The notes under the pieces: generated by a model
What the model was told of the DNA's origin: nothing
What the model saw: the letters and a program-made list of their open reading frames with translations, nothing else
Database searches by the model: none
Made by a program: the position numbers and the translations under genes
Shown: piece after piece, positions 1 to 11,542 of the stretch
How the letters are laid out: every line of letters begins with the position of its first letter
How positions within the stretch are numbered: position 1 is the stretch's first letter
Assembly (NCBI RefSeq): GCF_000003855.2
Contig: NW_003101649.1
Location: 267,542-331,541 of the forward strand
Length of the DNA stretch: 64,000 nt
Origin: Blastomyces gilchristii SLH14081
Lineage: Eukaryota; Ascomycota; Eurotiomycetes; Onygenales; Ajellomycetaceae
Direction of reading: 5' to 3'

Positions 1-228
1 TCAGATATTTACAGCTTGATATAATATATACTGATAACTACTAGAAGTCTTCACAGTAGAAAGATAAATGTAGAGATTAAATATATAATAGTATTCAAGC
101 TGAGTTATGAATAGTATACATGAACTTCAGTCTATATAGTTGTGTGTAGTCCAGAGCTGCTAACTCTATTAATTACATGAGATATAGAAATAGAGGTAAA
201 GAATCCGCGAGAAGCGGGATTTCTTACA
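1..228 (+). repeat. 5' LTR of element X (right part only)
   Basis: The sequence is collinear with about 62466-62693, for example the shared blocks around GATAAATGTAGAGATTAAAT and GCTAACTCTATTAATTA. It ends in TTTCTTACA. An unmutated GC patch (CCGCGAGAAGCGGG, 203-216) lies just inside the right end, whereas the 3' copy has lost it. The 5' part of this LTR is outside the window. Confidence 0.75.
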
Positions 229-231
229 CTG

Positions 232-502
232 TGTGGCGGGCTGCGTCTGATCAATTATATAGACTATTTCATTACACTTCACAGATTCCGCTGAAAGCTC
301 CGATCCTCAGTTGCTGATCCTCAGCTGAAAAACTCATGAAATTCCTATTCTTCCGCCCTGAAGCTTCACTGTGTACATGTATAAATATTCACTTCAATCA
401 CTGATTTCTGCACTTTCTCTTTCTTTTCTTCTCTAACATTTTTCACTTTTATATTATAAGATCTATCTATTATACTGATCTATTCAGTATAGATCTCTTA
501 CA
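232..502 (+). repeat. 5' LTR of G1
   Basis: It begins TGTGGCGGGC and ends CTCTTACA. The left 25 bases keep CG and GG dinucleotides, while the middle is A/T-shifted relative to G3. No convincing tRNA primer-binding site follows (CTTGAAAAATATTTATC), so the priming mode is unresolved. Confidence 0.88.
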
Positions 503-1039
503 CTTGAAAAATATTTATCATCTTCTTATTAGAAATAATTATTCACTGAGATATCTGAATGTGGAATAACATGTAAGAAATAGAGAAACAATAATCAGTT
601 AAATGATCACTGAGTTTCAAGATAGAAGCTTGCTCATCAGTCACTCTGACCCTGTAACAAGATCTTACAAAGAGACTATCAGTGAAAGAAGTAAGAGTTC
701 TGACATCTTCAATGTATGAGATATTCATACAATTACAATTCTTCTGATTCTGCAGATAACACACATCTGATAAACTATACAGCTATGTCTACTGATAATA
801 TGAGAGAACTCTTAAATATAAGTATAGATGCAGTGTCACAGTGGCTCTAAGAAATGTTAAAATTATAACAGTAATAGATAGCTGATATACATGTAACTCA
901 ATAACATCAATATGAGAAAATTTAACAATTATCTCAACTAGAAACTCCTGTACAAGCAACTTCAACACTGACAGAATCAAATATGAACACAATGTAAGTG
1001 CTGAAAAAATGCTTAGATGCTCTCACATATTTCAATGCT

Positions 1040-1980
1040 TTCAATCTCACTCTCTACTCATTATGAAGACTGGAAATGCTTATAAAACTAAGTGTAGATA
1101 AAGATATCATCAGTTTACTAATTAATCAAGATTGATATATCAATGAATGATTGAAGAATCATATAAAACAGAAGTTTCATTTATAAATGAAAGTATATGA
1201 ATCAGTGTTGTGACTGTCTGATAATATTATCAAATATCTTGATATTCTGTTCTGAGATACTGTCATACAACAGAAAGTATTAGATTGATTACAGAGTGTT
1301 CAACAGAGAAACACTTCTCTTATAACATTTACTTCTGACTTCAACATCAAGATTCTAGAAGCAGGTGATCAATCTTGAGAGAATTGAATGAAGATTAGTA
1401 TGCTTAAGAAGACATTATCTTTCAAACTCTTACAGACTCTTATAAGCATAGACAAAGATCAGACTTATGAAGGTTTCTGTGTACAACTCTGAATATTAAA
1501 TGACTGTCTTATCAAGCTCAAGAGTATACAGAACAGTGACAGAAGACATTACATCTCAGTCACTTATACACCTGCACTGAGAAATAACAATAGTGATACA
1601 GATGTCATGAATTGAGTAGACTCAAATATCTATATATAAGCAAGAGTCACTGCTGTCTGAACAGACTTCTGAGTCTCTGAGATCACTTCTGAAGAAGTCA
1701 CTGACTGATATCAATAAGAAGTGTATATTAATTGTAATCAATCAGAACACATTGCTTTCAACTACTGATCAGTCTATGTATCTTCTCACTGAAGAGAAAG
1801 ATCAGTGTCTTCTCACTTAAAGAATGAATCAGTGTCTGTTCATATCAATCACATTACATTAAAGAAAAATTTAGAAGATAACTATAAGAATACTCTGCTG
1901 AAACAGAGAAAAGATTAGCTTCTATTCAAGTTCACAAGCAGAAGCTTGAAGAGATCAGATACTAATAATTTAAAGAGAAA
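1040..1980 (+). pseudogene. G1 gag remnant with a mutated CCHC zinc knuckle
   Basis: This is the remnant of the capsid/nucleocapsid protein of G1. It is riddled with stops and no start is defined. Homologous stretches recur at 26640-27600 (G2) and 31140-32100 (G3). A C-x2-C-x4-H-x4-C knuckle is visible at 1724-1765 (reading YINCNQSEHIAFNY), with the first and last Cys changed to Tyr (TGT/TGC to TAT/TAC). In G2 the equivalent reads YINCNQSEYIASNC, so the last Cys survives there. The 503-1039 leader has no recognisable coding content. Function is by family: RNA packaging and particle assembly. Confidence 0.7.
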
Positions 1981-2588
1981 ATGACAATGAATATAATTCT
2001 TGTATTTACTATGATAGATAATATATATAATATGACAGTTATGATAAACAGTGATCTATGTTATTATACAATGATTAAATCTTTAGTTATAAGATGTTAT
2101 AATCTTCAGTGTATCTTCTTATTAAAATCTCAACTCCTTACAGAATTTGATGATTCAAAAGACATTCACACTTATTATATAGTGAAACTAAACATAGATA
2201 TTGATGAATATTAATGTGAAGATGTCTATGTATATAAAATTGATAATCTTGACTATAATCTTATACTAGGACTTGTCTGACTATCTGAATAAGACATCTT
2301 ATTAAATGCTTAAAACAGAAGTTTAATATTCTCTAACAATAATAGAATTCATGAAGATAATATTCATAAGACTATGAATCTTACACAGATCTCTGTCATC
2401 ACTTATAAAATACTCTGAAAAAGAAGTTATTAGTGAGACTGCTGATAAAGTTACTGATAGTAGAATTATATATCAATCTATTCTGTTAGTCTGACTGATA
2501 TTAAGAAAGCTCTAGAGAAGTTATTCTGTACTATAATAACAGATTCTCATATAAAACTCTCTCAATAATATCATGAATATCTAGATGT

Positions 2589-2960
2589 TATTATTATTAT
2601 TATTATTCTTCCATTATACTCATATGCAAGCGGAGCTTATGATGAGTCCTTGCGTGATGTTAAATACAGGTTAAGTGTTGATTATACAGAAGGAAATACA
2701 GGTGTTGAGACCACGCCAAGATAACAAGAACTTAGAAAAATACAAATAAGTGACAATTAAATACATGCGATAATAACTTCCCAGCCCAGGAACATAGAGC
2801 GATTCATTGAAGTGATTTATACACCTCTGTATTTATTAGAAACCTGAGGTGCTTGAGTTCTGGATTTAATGTATCCCCTGCGGGTTTCGAACCCACGCGC
2901 CTTGGTTTCCCACGCCAAGGCGCTACCGGGTGGCCGCATTAACCATTCAGCCACGAGGGT
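2589..2960 (-). mobile_element. SINE with tRNA-like head and AAT-repeat tail
   Basis: This 372-bp insert is flanked by a perfect 13-bp duplication AATATCTAGATGT (2576-2588 and 2961-2973). The uninterrupted G2 copy shows one such site (around 28206). Read on the minus strand it has a tRNA-like 5' part with A box (TGGCTGAATGGTT, +2941-2953) and B box (GGGTTCGAAACCC, +2882-2894), a unique body, and a tail of about six AAT units (+2589-2607). It is rich in CG, GG and CC while the G1 sequence on both sides is depleted, so it was not mutated. It is non-coding and would need an RT in trans; its 3' end resembles the LINE in this window. Confidence 0.9.
2872..2960 (-). promoter_or_regulatory. tRNA-derived pol III promoter head of the SINE
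   Basis: The A-box and B-box spacing and the T-arm (GTGGG, TTCGAAA, CCCGC) are tRNA-like. A long hairpin, GCGCCTTGG/CCAAGGCGC, lies between the boxes. The A box with GGTTAA resembles class II (Ser/Leu) tRNAs. I could not place a standard anticodon loop, so I call it a tRNA-derived SINE promoter rather than a working tRNA gene. Confidence 0.7.
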
Positions 2961-4178
2961 AATATCTAGATGTCTTTCAATAAGATAATATTATAAATAT
3001 ACCCTCTTTACAAGACTCAGAAGTGAGTTACAGTATTAAGTTAGAAAAGAAGAATGATAAGAACTCTGAGCTATCATAAGATTCTCTTTATAATATGTCT
3101 CAAGATGAACTACTTCTTCTTCAGAAGATACTCAATGATCTGTTGAATAAGAGATTTATATATATTAGTTACTCTTTCACTGCAGCTTCTACTCTCTTTG
3201 CAAAGAAATCAGATAAAGAACTTCAATTCTGTATGAACTATTGAGATCTGAACAGATTGATAAAGAAAGATTATTATCTCTTATCTCTTATCAATGAAAT
3301 CCTAGCATATATCAGATAAGCTCAATCATTTACAAAGTTAGATATTATCACTGTGTTTTATAAGATTTATATCACTGAGGAAGATGAATAGCTTATAGCA
3401 TTCTGAATATATTATAATCTCTTTGAATAAGTAGTCACACTCTTTGAACTAGCTAATGCTCTTAGTACATTTCAGAAGTATATTAACTGAGTACTCTGAG
3501 ATTTTCTTGATAAGTGTGTATCTATCTATCTAGATGACATTCTCATCTTCACTGATGAATTCAGAAAGAAATATCAAGAACATGTATGAAGAGTATTACA
3601 ATGATTACAAGAGACAGAACTATCAATAGATATTGACAAGTGTGATTTTAAAGTCAGAAGTATAAAATATCTAGATTTTATCATAGAAGCTGATAAGGGA
3701 ATTTGAATGAATTGTGAGAAGATCTCTGCTATTCTTGAGTGAGAAGCTTCATATACTGTGAAAGATATACAAAGCTTTATCAGATTTACTAACTTCTATC
3801 AGCAATTTATATGAAACTTCTCAGATATCACAAGATCACTTACAGAACTTATCAAGAAGAATTCAGTATTTCAGTGATGAGTGAATGCTGCGGCTGCATT
3901 CACATGAATAAAGAAGATATTTATTAATACCTCTCTGCTGATATCATTTGATTCTGACTGTAAGATAGTTATTGAAGCTGATTTCTCTGACTATATTACA
4001 GAAGAAGCTATCTTACGATATAATAATAAAGATGTCTTACAATCATATGCCTTCATGTTGAAGAGACTGAGTCCTGTTGAATGTAATTACAAGATCTATG
4101 ATAAGAAACTTCTTATGATTATATACTGTCTAGAAGAATGAGACTCTGAACTCTGAAGTGTCTTCAAAGTTGAGAAAA

Positions 4179-4722
4179 TGTAACGTGGCGGAACCGAAGC
4201 GGTGGCTAGTCAGCGGCGTCATGTAGAGGTAGTTGTTTGAGAAGTCATATAAGTGAGCTTGACTATCTTGCTTGAATAGTGAGCTCGTGAGCTACAGAGT
4301 TATTACAAGGATATCACAGATATGATACTTAGTATACTAAGAAGATTATATGAGAAATGCAGTAACTCTTGTATATATTCTCATAGAAGCAAAACAAATC
4401 ACTGACTTATTTGATAAGAAGCTAGTATCTAGCTATTCTATATAGATAATGAGCAGATACTCTTCTCTCATTTCATAAGTGAGAATAGCTGAAGTGATAT
4501 CTCAGTAGTATCTCACTGCTAAGAAAGAGTAATCTGCTGACTTTATATAGAAGCAAGATTCTCATATTCATCAATCAGATCTTTGTATTATATATTCAAA
4601 TAATGTCATAGAGTGATTGAAAACTGGTTTGAATAATCTGCAGAATAAATGAAATCATCTGTAAGAAAGTAATGAGCTGTGTAGAACTGCAACAAGGTAT
4701 TGATGCAATCAGAGATATGATA
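4179..4722 (-). repeat. 3' LTR of F2
   Basis: It matches 11543-12081 throughout, for example CTTGACTATCTTGCTTGAAT in both. The outer 45 bases are GC-rich (GTGGCGGAACCGAAGCGGTG), while the same segment of the other LTR reads ATGAAACTGAAGTGAT, a set of G-to-A changes. The inner border is uncertain by a few bases. Confidence 0.8.
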
Positions 4723-5069
4723 ATACTCTTTTCTTTAAGAATATAGTTCTGATGCTCTCAGAATTACTGAATTAGAAGTTATCTTTATTGTATAGCAACA
4801 GTTGTCAATCAATTGACAGTATGTGTGCTGCAGTACAAAGAAATAGATGAGTTTCTCTGCTGACTATGTAGATCTTTCTTTCTCATCTCTGTTCAAATCA
4901 AATGTGTGATAAGTGAGTGTTCTATATATTAATTTGAAATGTGAAAAATGTAGTTAATAAGTGACTTGTAGATCTTTCATTATATTTCATTCTGTGTATA
5001 AAATTCTCTGTAAAAGTAATGTGTTTTAGAGACAAAGCTAATAGTAGTGACAGGATTTTTCTGTAAAGA
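4723..5069. other. F2 3' non-coding stretch
   Basis: This lies between the LTR and the last minus-strand open frame of F2. It is AT-rich, with no motif recognised beyond scattered TTTCTCTCTC runs. A polypurine tract for F2 should lie near 4723-4740 on the minus strand (AAAGAAAAGAGTA), which fits. Confidence 0.4.
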
Positions 5070-5770
5070 TTTTCTCTCTCTATGAAACATTTTTCTTTCC
5101 CTCTCTCTCATCTGCAATAGTGAGTACATGAGAGCATTGTTCTTGAGAGATAATAAGAGACTTATTCTGATATTTTTTAGTGAGTAATAAACATCTTTGT
5201 AATGTGGCTGCAGTCTCTGTGACTGTCAAGAAAGCCAGGTTGAAGGCAGAGACAGCAGTGTCAATGAGCTGTGAGAGCACTGCTGTCATTGTTATATCTT
5301 CTTCTTCTTCTGCATCTCTTGCAGCTGCAGTGATAGTAGCTGTATCTTGCAGTGAGATATCATTTCTTCTGTCAGTTGATTTATCTGTATTCAGTTCATT
5401 TCCTGCTCTCTGCTACTATTGTGACACTGTCTTGTCTCTCAGTCAACACAGTGATGTATGACTCTGTGTGATCATTTAGAGACAATCTCAGAGAGAGCTT
5501 GATTCTGAGAACAGCAGCTTCAAGAAGCTCAATCTGTAGTTTCTCTTCTATGACATGCTCAAGCCCTGCTCAGAATACTGCTGAGTTGAGTCTACAGAGT
5601 TCTGTAATTCTTTTATCTTCTCTCTGTAAGAAGGCTCTGATACAGTCTCTGATCAGTACTGTTACATGCTTACACTATGCTAAGCAGCTGAAGAAAGAGG
5701 GGATTTTATATATCTACTTCTTCTCTCATTCTCATTGTTTCTATTGTATCTGAAACAATGACTTCTGCCT
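5070..5770 (-). pseudogene. Extra open frame downstream of integrase in F2, unknown function
   Basis: On the minus strand two overlapping frames give protein-like sequence. One runs about 5760-5460 (containing ITELCRLNSAVF and VIEEKLQIELLEAAVL). The second runs about 5380-5080 (containing ARDAEEEEDITMTAVLSQ and LAFLTVTETAATLQRC). The composition is helical with acidic and Leu-rich segments. It lies after the integrase, where gypsy elements normally have only the 3' UTR. The plus strand also has an open Ser-rich frame (5180-5461), which I regard as its antisense shadow. I do not recognise the family. It could be the C-terminal tail of pol or an accessory ORF. Confidence 0.4.
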
Positions 5771-7190
5771 CTCTATAAGTATTGTATACTTTATAAGAAG
5801 ATGTCATGTCAGTTCTGATAAGAAGCTCAGATGCTCAAGCAGTACAGAGTGAGAGTCTCAGAGCTTCAAGTATTGATAAATTCTGTTAAGACTGAGAAGA
5901 TCCTGCTTACTCATCTATAAAAGAAGGTAAAAGCATGAATCTCTGAGATAGAAAAACATCTTAGAATGACTGATCTTAAGAAGAGATCAGCTAATACTGT
6001 TATTGAAAGCATTATAAAGATAAATCACTGATTGAAGAGAATCTCACTTCAATTGAAGTAGATGACTGAGATACTTTACAAATTGATAAGTGAATAACTT
6101 TATATATTTCTCATACTCTTCTACAGTGCTGCAGTACTAACTTCTTAGCAGATAAAGATACTGATACTGAAGACTTCAATGATAAAGAATGAGTTTGATA
6201 AGAATGTAATTATTGATAAGTAGACTCTGATTCTTCTTTTTACTTTTTCAATGAGCTGTGACTCTATTAGAATAGCAGCAGTCTGTGAGTCAATCATATT
6301 AATCTTTATTAATTTCAAATATTTCTTTCTTTTCTTATTAACTGCTTCAGAAATTTTACACTTGTATAGTCTCATTAAACTTCTAAAAACTCTTTGAGAG
6401 AAAATAGAAGAAGAGTGCTACAGAGTTTATAAGATACTGACTCATCACTGTGAGATTATCTCTAAAAAATACTTTGAGAAAAATGAGAAGTTTGAAGCAG
6501 TATTTCTTATTCAATGTCTCTGATATATAATGAAATAGTCTCTACTAGCTGTTTCATAGCTTGCAATCTCTTTCTCAGCATTTTTCAAATACTCAAGTGA
6601 TTCTCATGAATTCTCTAATAATAAATAATATTCTTATTTAATAAGATATTGAAGCTTGTTATAATATGTTCACTTATTCAATATTTTCTTCATAAGATAT
6701 TCAGTATTACTCTTAATCTTGATACTATTCAGCTGACATGACTCTGCTCTGAGATATTACTTATAGAGCTTTAAATAGAAAATATAAAAAATAGAATGAA
6801 TTGATTTCAATTCTGAGAGTAATTTTAACTTATATATCTGCTTTCTTATCACTCTTATTACTGAGAAAGATTCTAGTTACTGCTTACTGAGCTTCTTATA
6901 CAGTCTTATTATCTTGATATTCTTTGCTGAAAGTAGTACTTGATTCTCTATCAAGAACTTCATTGAAAGATGTTTTCAATTATAGTATTCTATCTGCTAC
7001 TTCTAAGTGCAGTGAATGCTTTTTATCATCTACTTATAAATTTTATTTAAAAGTTTCAATCTCACTTTTACTTCTGATACTGAGAGATACTCTGTTCTCT
7101 GTATCTGTTTAATATTCTGACTGTCTATTCTCTTCTTTGAAATGTTGTCTGTGACATCACTGAATAATAAAGAATTATATTTATAATAAG
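5771..7190 (-). pseudogene. F2 sequence downstream of the integrase core, decayed
   Basis: This AT-rich, stop-filled region on the minus strand includes a Lys-rich open piece at 6375-6145 (KISEAVNKKRKKYLKLIKIN). It should hold the integrase C-terminal domain and linker to the extra 3' ORF, but no chromodomain signature was seen. No other gene is apparent. Confidence 0.4.
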
Positions 7191-10100
7191 CATAGAAAGA
7201 AGATACTTTTAAGATTACATTCTTTATATTATTATATATGAATTCAGTAGTCAGAAGATGTTTGAGTTAATCATTCTAATGATAAAAACAGAACACTTAA
7301 AGATTCTGTTCTAATGTCTGATTCTGATGTTTAGTCTGGTCATCTATCTGCAGATGAAATGCAGTACTAAGAAGACATTCTACTGTAAGATGATAGTAAA
7401 AAGCTGATCAGTATTTACTCATGAAGAGAAATTCTTGATCTGTTATCAATGATTTCAGAGCACTGTGATTATAAATAATGATATCTAAAAACAGATCAGT
7501 CAATTCAGAGACTTTAATCTTTTTATAAAGAGAGATATATATTATCATCTTTGTAAAATAGTTGACAATGATCAAAATTAAGTCATATTCTATGACTCTT
7601 ATTGACATCAGCAGATCAACTATAAAATTCATTGATAAATTCTGTTATAAGCTCTTTAAGACAGGCAGTGATATCAACTTACTATATTACTTATACTGCA
7701 GAATCTTTATTCTTTAATAGATATTGTAAGTCTTAACATACACTTTGATATCTACTTAAAGCTTGTTTTAAATATATTTATATTTTAGAAGTTTCTCAGT
7801 CTTCTCTAATCTGAAGTGCTCTGTATAAGAATTATTATGATAAATTCTTAATAACTTCTGATATATTACTCTGTTACAAGAGATGAAGACTGAATTATTC
7901 AACAGTAGAAGTTTACATTCTTCTAGTTATCAGTGACTTGATTTCTTAGCAGTATTATCTCACTCAGAGTCTGTCTCTTTTAAGTCTAAACTGAATTCTT
8001 TCTTCTTCAACTTCTGAATTCAAGTTATAGTAGAGATGTCTCTCTTCTATAACTTATCAATGAATTTTAAAAGTAGTTAAGTTAAAAGATTATAGACTGT
8101 TTCATTCTTTGTTAATTCAATAATAGTAAGATATAATATAAGAAGCTCATAATCTTCAGTATCTATTCTCTGCAGAGACTCAGGTTTTCTTTCATCTTCT
8201 ATATTAAATTACACAGCTGTCTTATCAGTGCTGTTTCTGAGCCTCAGAGAATCTTAATCCTCTACAGTCAGCTTCTTCTATAGTGATGATAGAGATTCTT
8301 TTATAGAATTCTTCTTCTCATTAACAATATTATAATCAGACTATCTAAATAATGTGTTGATAGAGTTAAGCTGATCTGAACAGTATTAAATATAGAAATT
8401 ATACTTCAAAAGCAGCTCTGCTCATCTGGCTTGATATTCTATTAAGCTCTTTATTGTCAAGAAGTAATACAGATTTATATAATTAATGAGAACTTGTACT
8501 GAGTACTTACTACTCTGAAGATAATGTTGTCAGATCTTAAAGAATTTGATAATTACTAATATCTCTTAATTATGAATATTATATCTTCTCTGTGTAAGTG
8601 ATAACTTGTTGAAGAAGAAGATCACTGATCTTCATTCACAGTGTCTTATAGACTCTGTAAAAAAGTCTTCTTTCACAGACATTTTATTGTCTGTATTCTC
8701 AGAGTTTATTATTCTCTGATTCTTTCAATGTTGAAAGATCTTCAGTGTCAACTGTGAAAAGATTTCATAGATCTTATTTCTGAATACATCAGTCTCACAC
8801 TGACTGAATAAGTTAAAATTAAAGTGATTCAGTATTGTGATATCTGTAAAAGCTTGTTTCAATTCTGCAAATATCTGTATAATATCTTGAGTGAGAATNN
8901 NNNNNNNNNNNNNNNNNNNNNNNNNNNNNNNNNNNNNNNNNNNNNNNNNNNNNNNNNNNNNNNNNNNNNNNNNNNNNNNNNNNNNNNNNNNNNNNNNNTT
9001 TTTCTGTCTTTCACACTTCTCTTTAACAGATCTGTAAGAAGGGCAGTAATCTGTAAATATGTATAAATGAATTATCTATAGAAATTCACAAATTCTAGAA
9101 ACATCTGCATCTTGCAGTACATTTACAGTGCTGGTCAGTTCTCAATAACAGAGACTCAGCTTCTGTTCATTGAAATGTTATTCATCTCAATAATATAATC
9201 TAAGAAATCAATCTTCTGCATGTAGAACAAGCATTTTTCAGTATTTATATACAGTTAATACTGTCTTAAGTAACTTAACACTTCTTGATTATCAGTATTA
9301 TATTCTTTCTCTGTTTTTGAGAAGATTATAATGTTATTCAAGTATACTATGCAGAAGACATTGACAAGGCTCTGCAGTGTCTTATTTATATAGATCTGAA
9401 AGATGACTGAAGTATTACAGAGATTAAAAGATAAAACAAGATATTTAAAATTGCTGTACTTGATATGAAAAGTCATTTTTCAAATATTATCTTTATTAAC
9501 TCTGATTCTATGATAGACATTCTGTATATCAATCTTTGAGAACACTCTTACTTTAGATAATCAATTGATCATCTTATTAATTAACAGTAATAAATAGTAC
9601 TTCTTAACTGTAATCTTATTAAAGCCTCTGTAGTCTACATATAGATGTAGTCTATCATTCTTCTTAGACATAAAGAGTATAGATGTCTCTGCTGTACTCT
9701 TTAATAAATATAATCAGTTCTTTAATTGCACTTTCTTAAGATATTTATACAGAACATTCAATTTCTTTACAGATAAGTTGTAAAGAGGTCTGTACAGTAC
9801 TGTTATATCATCTTTAAGATGAATCTTACATTATATCTTGATATCAGAAAACTTCACTGCTTTTCTTTTCAAAAAGATATTCTTATAATTTATAAAGAGA
9901 TATTATATATACTTATCTTTAATAATGAATAGTGCTGCTAATCTTGCAGTGAGAGTGATGACTTTTTCATCTATTCTCAAGTTTCAGTTATCTACTACAC
10001 AGTATATTAACTCTATCTTTTTCTCAAGATTCTTTTGATGACACTCTTCAGATTTCTCTATCACTGTCTCTTTATCAGTGAGATAATACTGTTATATCTG

Positions 10101-10412
10101 AGTGACTCAGTCAATGAGAGAATTGTTTTCTCTCAATTATAAAAGATCTAGAATGATATTCTTATCTATGATATTAACAGTGTGAAGAAGCAGACTGCTT
10201 TTCTTGAAGATTTCTTCTAAGTCTGTGATTATATACTTTGCTTGAATTATGTTAAAACAGTGATAGTTTATTTCATTGATAAATTTTATATGATCTGATA
10301 AGCTTATCTTCTTTTCACTCTTCATTAAAGAAAAGAAATAGAATATAAAGTTAATATCTACTCTGAAGTTGAGTAGATATCTCACTAATATCTTCTTATT
10401 CAGAATATGCAT
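7191..10412 (-). pseudogene. F2 pol: protease, RT, RNase H, integrase core (broken)
   Basis: Read right to left. The protease-like start (10412-10137) has LLNFRVDINFI where family members have a D-S/T-G-A site, so the catalytic Asp and Gly look mutated. RT follows; the fragment 9476-9255 reads YLVLSFNLCNTSVIFQIYIN and then VYLNNIIIFSK. The YLDD-type box is YLNN at 9333-9344, so both Asp codons became Asn (GAT/GAC to AAT/AAC). RNase H lies about 8800-8200, and the gap 8899-8998 falls in this part. The integrase core is clearest at 7632-7408 (EYDLILIIVNYFTKMIIYI, then LFLDIIIYNHSALKSLITDQ). Stops occur throughout. Confidence 0.82.
8899..8998. other. Assembly gap (100 N)
   Basis: A run of exactly 100 N lies inside the F2 pol region. 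The round length suggests a scaffold gap of unknown true size. The open frame spanning it is an artefact. Confidence 0.99.
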
Positions 10413-10429
10413 TATGATTATAATATAAA

Positions 10430-11500
10430 CTTGAAGATATAAGAATTATTAATTCTTTATTTCTTTCTCTTCTTTATCTTTTATAAATACATTTATCAGA
10501 AGAGAAGTTAACTTTGAGAAGATATCTTCTTAATTTCTTCTCTTCTTTAACTTCTTATAATCACTAGCATAGTGATCATCAGCTCTGCAGTTAAAACAGA
10601 GATTTTTATTAAATCTTTTTTAATATTTCTTCACAGTGAGTGAAGAATCAGAATACTTGAAATTCTTCTTTACTTACTTCATACTAGAGCTGTCACAGTG
10701 CTGTTTAGATTCTGTTATTAATTATTTAGAAGAGATCTTATTAGTCTTTTTCTCAAAATATTGATTATTTAAATAGATTCAGAAAGTCAAGTTCACAAGC
10801 TCAGTATAATTGATTAATGCACTTTAATACTGTGATATTATTATTCACACCTTGTGAGTTAGCTTTATAAGATAAAGCTGTGTTTTTAATTGATTCAAAT
10901 TATCAGTCAATTTCTCTCAATATTCTTCAAGTCTTATATTGAAATTCAAAGAATTCTCATTATCTTATTAATATAATAAGTTGAATCACTGTGCTGCTGT
11001 AAAGCTATAGTTATAGCAATCTTTAATTTAATTCAGTAGAAAGTCTTTGAATTCTTTTCAAGTTATAATAGTATTAATACACTCAAGCTCTCTCTTCTTA
11101 ATGACTCAAGTAGTTGCAGAGATGTCTTTAAGAAGGTTGACAGGGTATATTACTTATATCTTATAAGTATTAAACTAGCTCAGATTAAGATGAAATTTCT
11201 GTTCAAGAATACAGATAAAGCTGTGAAATTCAGATAATATATTTCTCTTATAACTCAGAGAATCTCTGCTCTTAATCTCTCTATCTTTATAACAGATGTA
11301 GGTGTGTAGAGGCTGCAGCAGTGACAGAGTAGTTAAAGAGCTTATATCAAAGTATGCAGTGAGTTCAGAAATCTCAGACTTCTGTCAGAGTAGAGATGTA
11401 TACACTCTAGAGAATAATGTGAAGTTTTTCTCAGAGAGTGAGGTCAGATCAGTCTCAGTACAGATGTATAAGATTATATCAGTTCTTTAATAGAGCTTAA
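10430..11500 (-). pseudogene. F2 gag remnant with CCHC-type knuckle
   Basis: This lies between the 5' LTR (right) and pol (left) on the minus strand. A knuckle-like stretch at about 10610-10560 reads CFNCRADDHYASDYK, that is C-x2-C-x4-H-x4-[Y for C], so the last Cys is apparently mutated. The rest is Lys/Glu-rich and stop-filled. A 62-codon plus-strand open frame (11302-11490) is antisense and not considered a gene. Confidence 0.6.
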
Positions 11501-11542
11501 CTAATTCAAACTTGTAATCAGATTAAGTGATTCAAATTATAA

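Larger units (their letters stand above)
1981..4178 (+). pseudogene. G1 pol, first part: protease, reverse transcriptase, start of RNase H
   Basis: The protease region (about 1981-2214) keeps the layout of a retropepsin site in decayed form (MINSDLCYYTMI). A SINE interrupts the spacer at 2589-2960. RT runs about 3103-3880 and keeps an intact YLDD box at 3527-3538 (SIYLDDILIF). It also carries stops where Arg or Trp would be expected, such as NY*DLN, F*IYYN and LFE*VV. The RNase H start (about 3883-4178) contains IVIEADFSDYITEEAIL and NYKIYDKKLL. The frame then stops at insertion F2 and resumes at 12082. Nearly all stops are TGA or TAA, explicable by CGA/TGG mutation. Confidence 0.85.

Noticed and set aside
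503..530. tRNA primer-binding site for the G1-G3 family
   Set aside because: CTTGAAAAATATTTATC after the LTR does not start with TGG and matches no tRNA 3' end I can recall; self-priming or mutation are possible, so no site is annotated.
2872..2960. Functional nuclear tRNA gene
   Set aside because: It has A and B boxes and a T-arm, but no convincing anticodon loop, and it lies at the end of a 372-bp unit bounded by a 13-bp duplication with an AAT tail, so it is a SINE head.
5180..5461. Ser/Ala-rich plus-strand ORF as a secreted or membrane protein
   Set aside because: The minus strand of the same stretch gives more protein-like sequence in the orientation of F2, so the plus-strand frame is probably a shadow.
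7408..7632. Intact integrase gene
   Set aside because: The 74-codon piece is clearly integrase-like but is only an open fragment between stops in a broken pol.
8824..9066. Open frame spanning 8824-9066
   Set aside because: It is held open only by the 100-N assembly gap.
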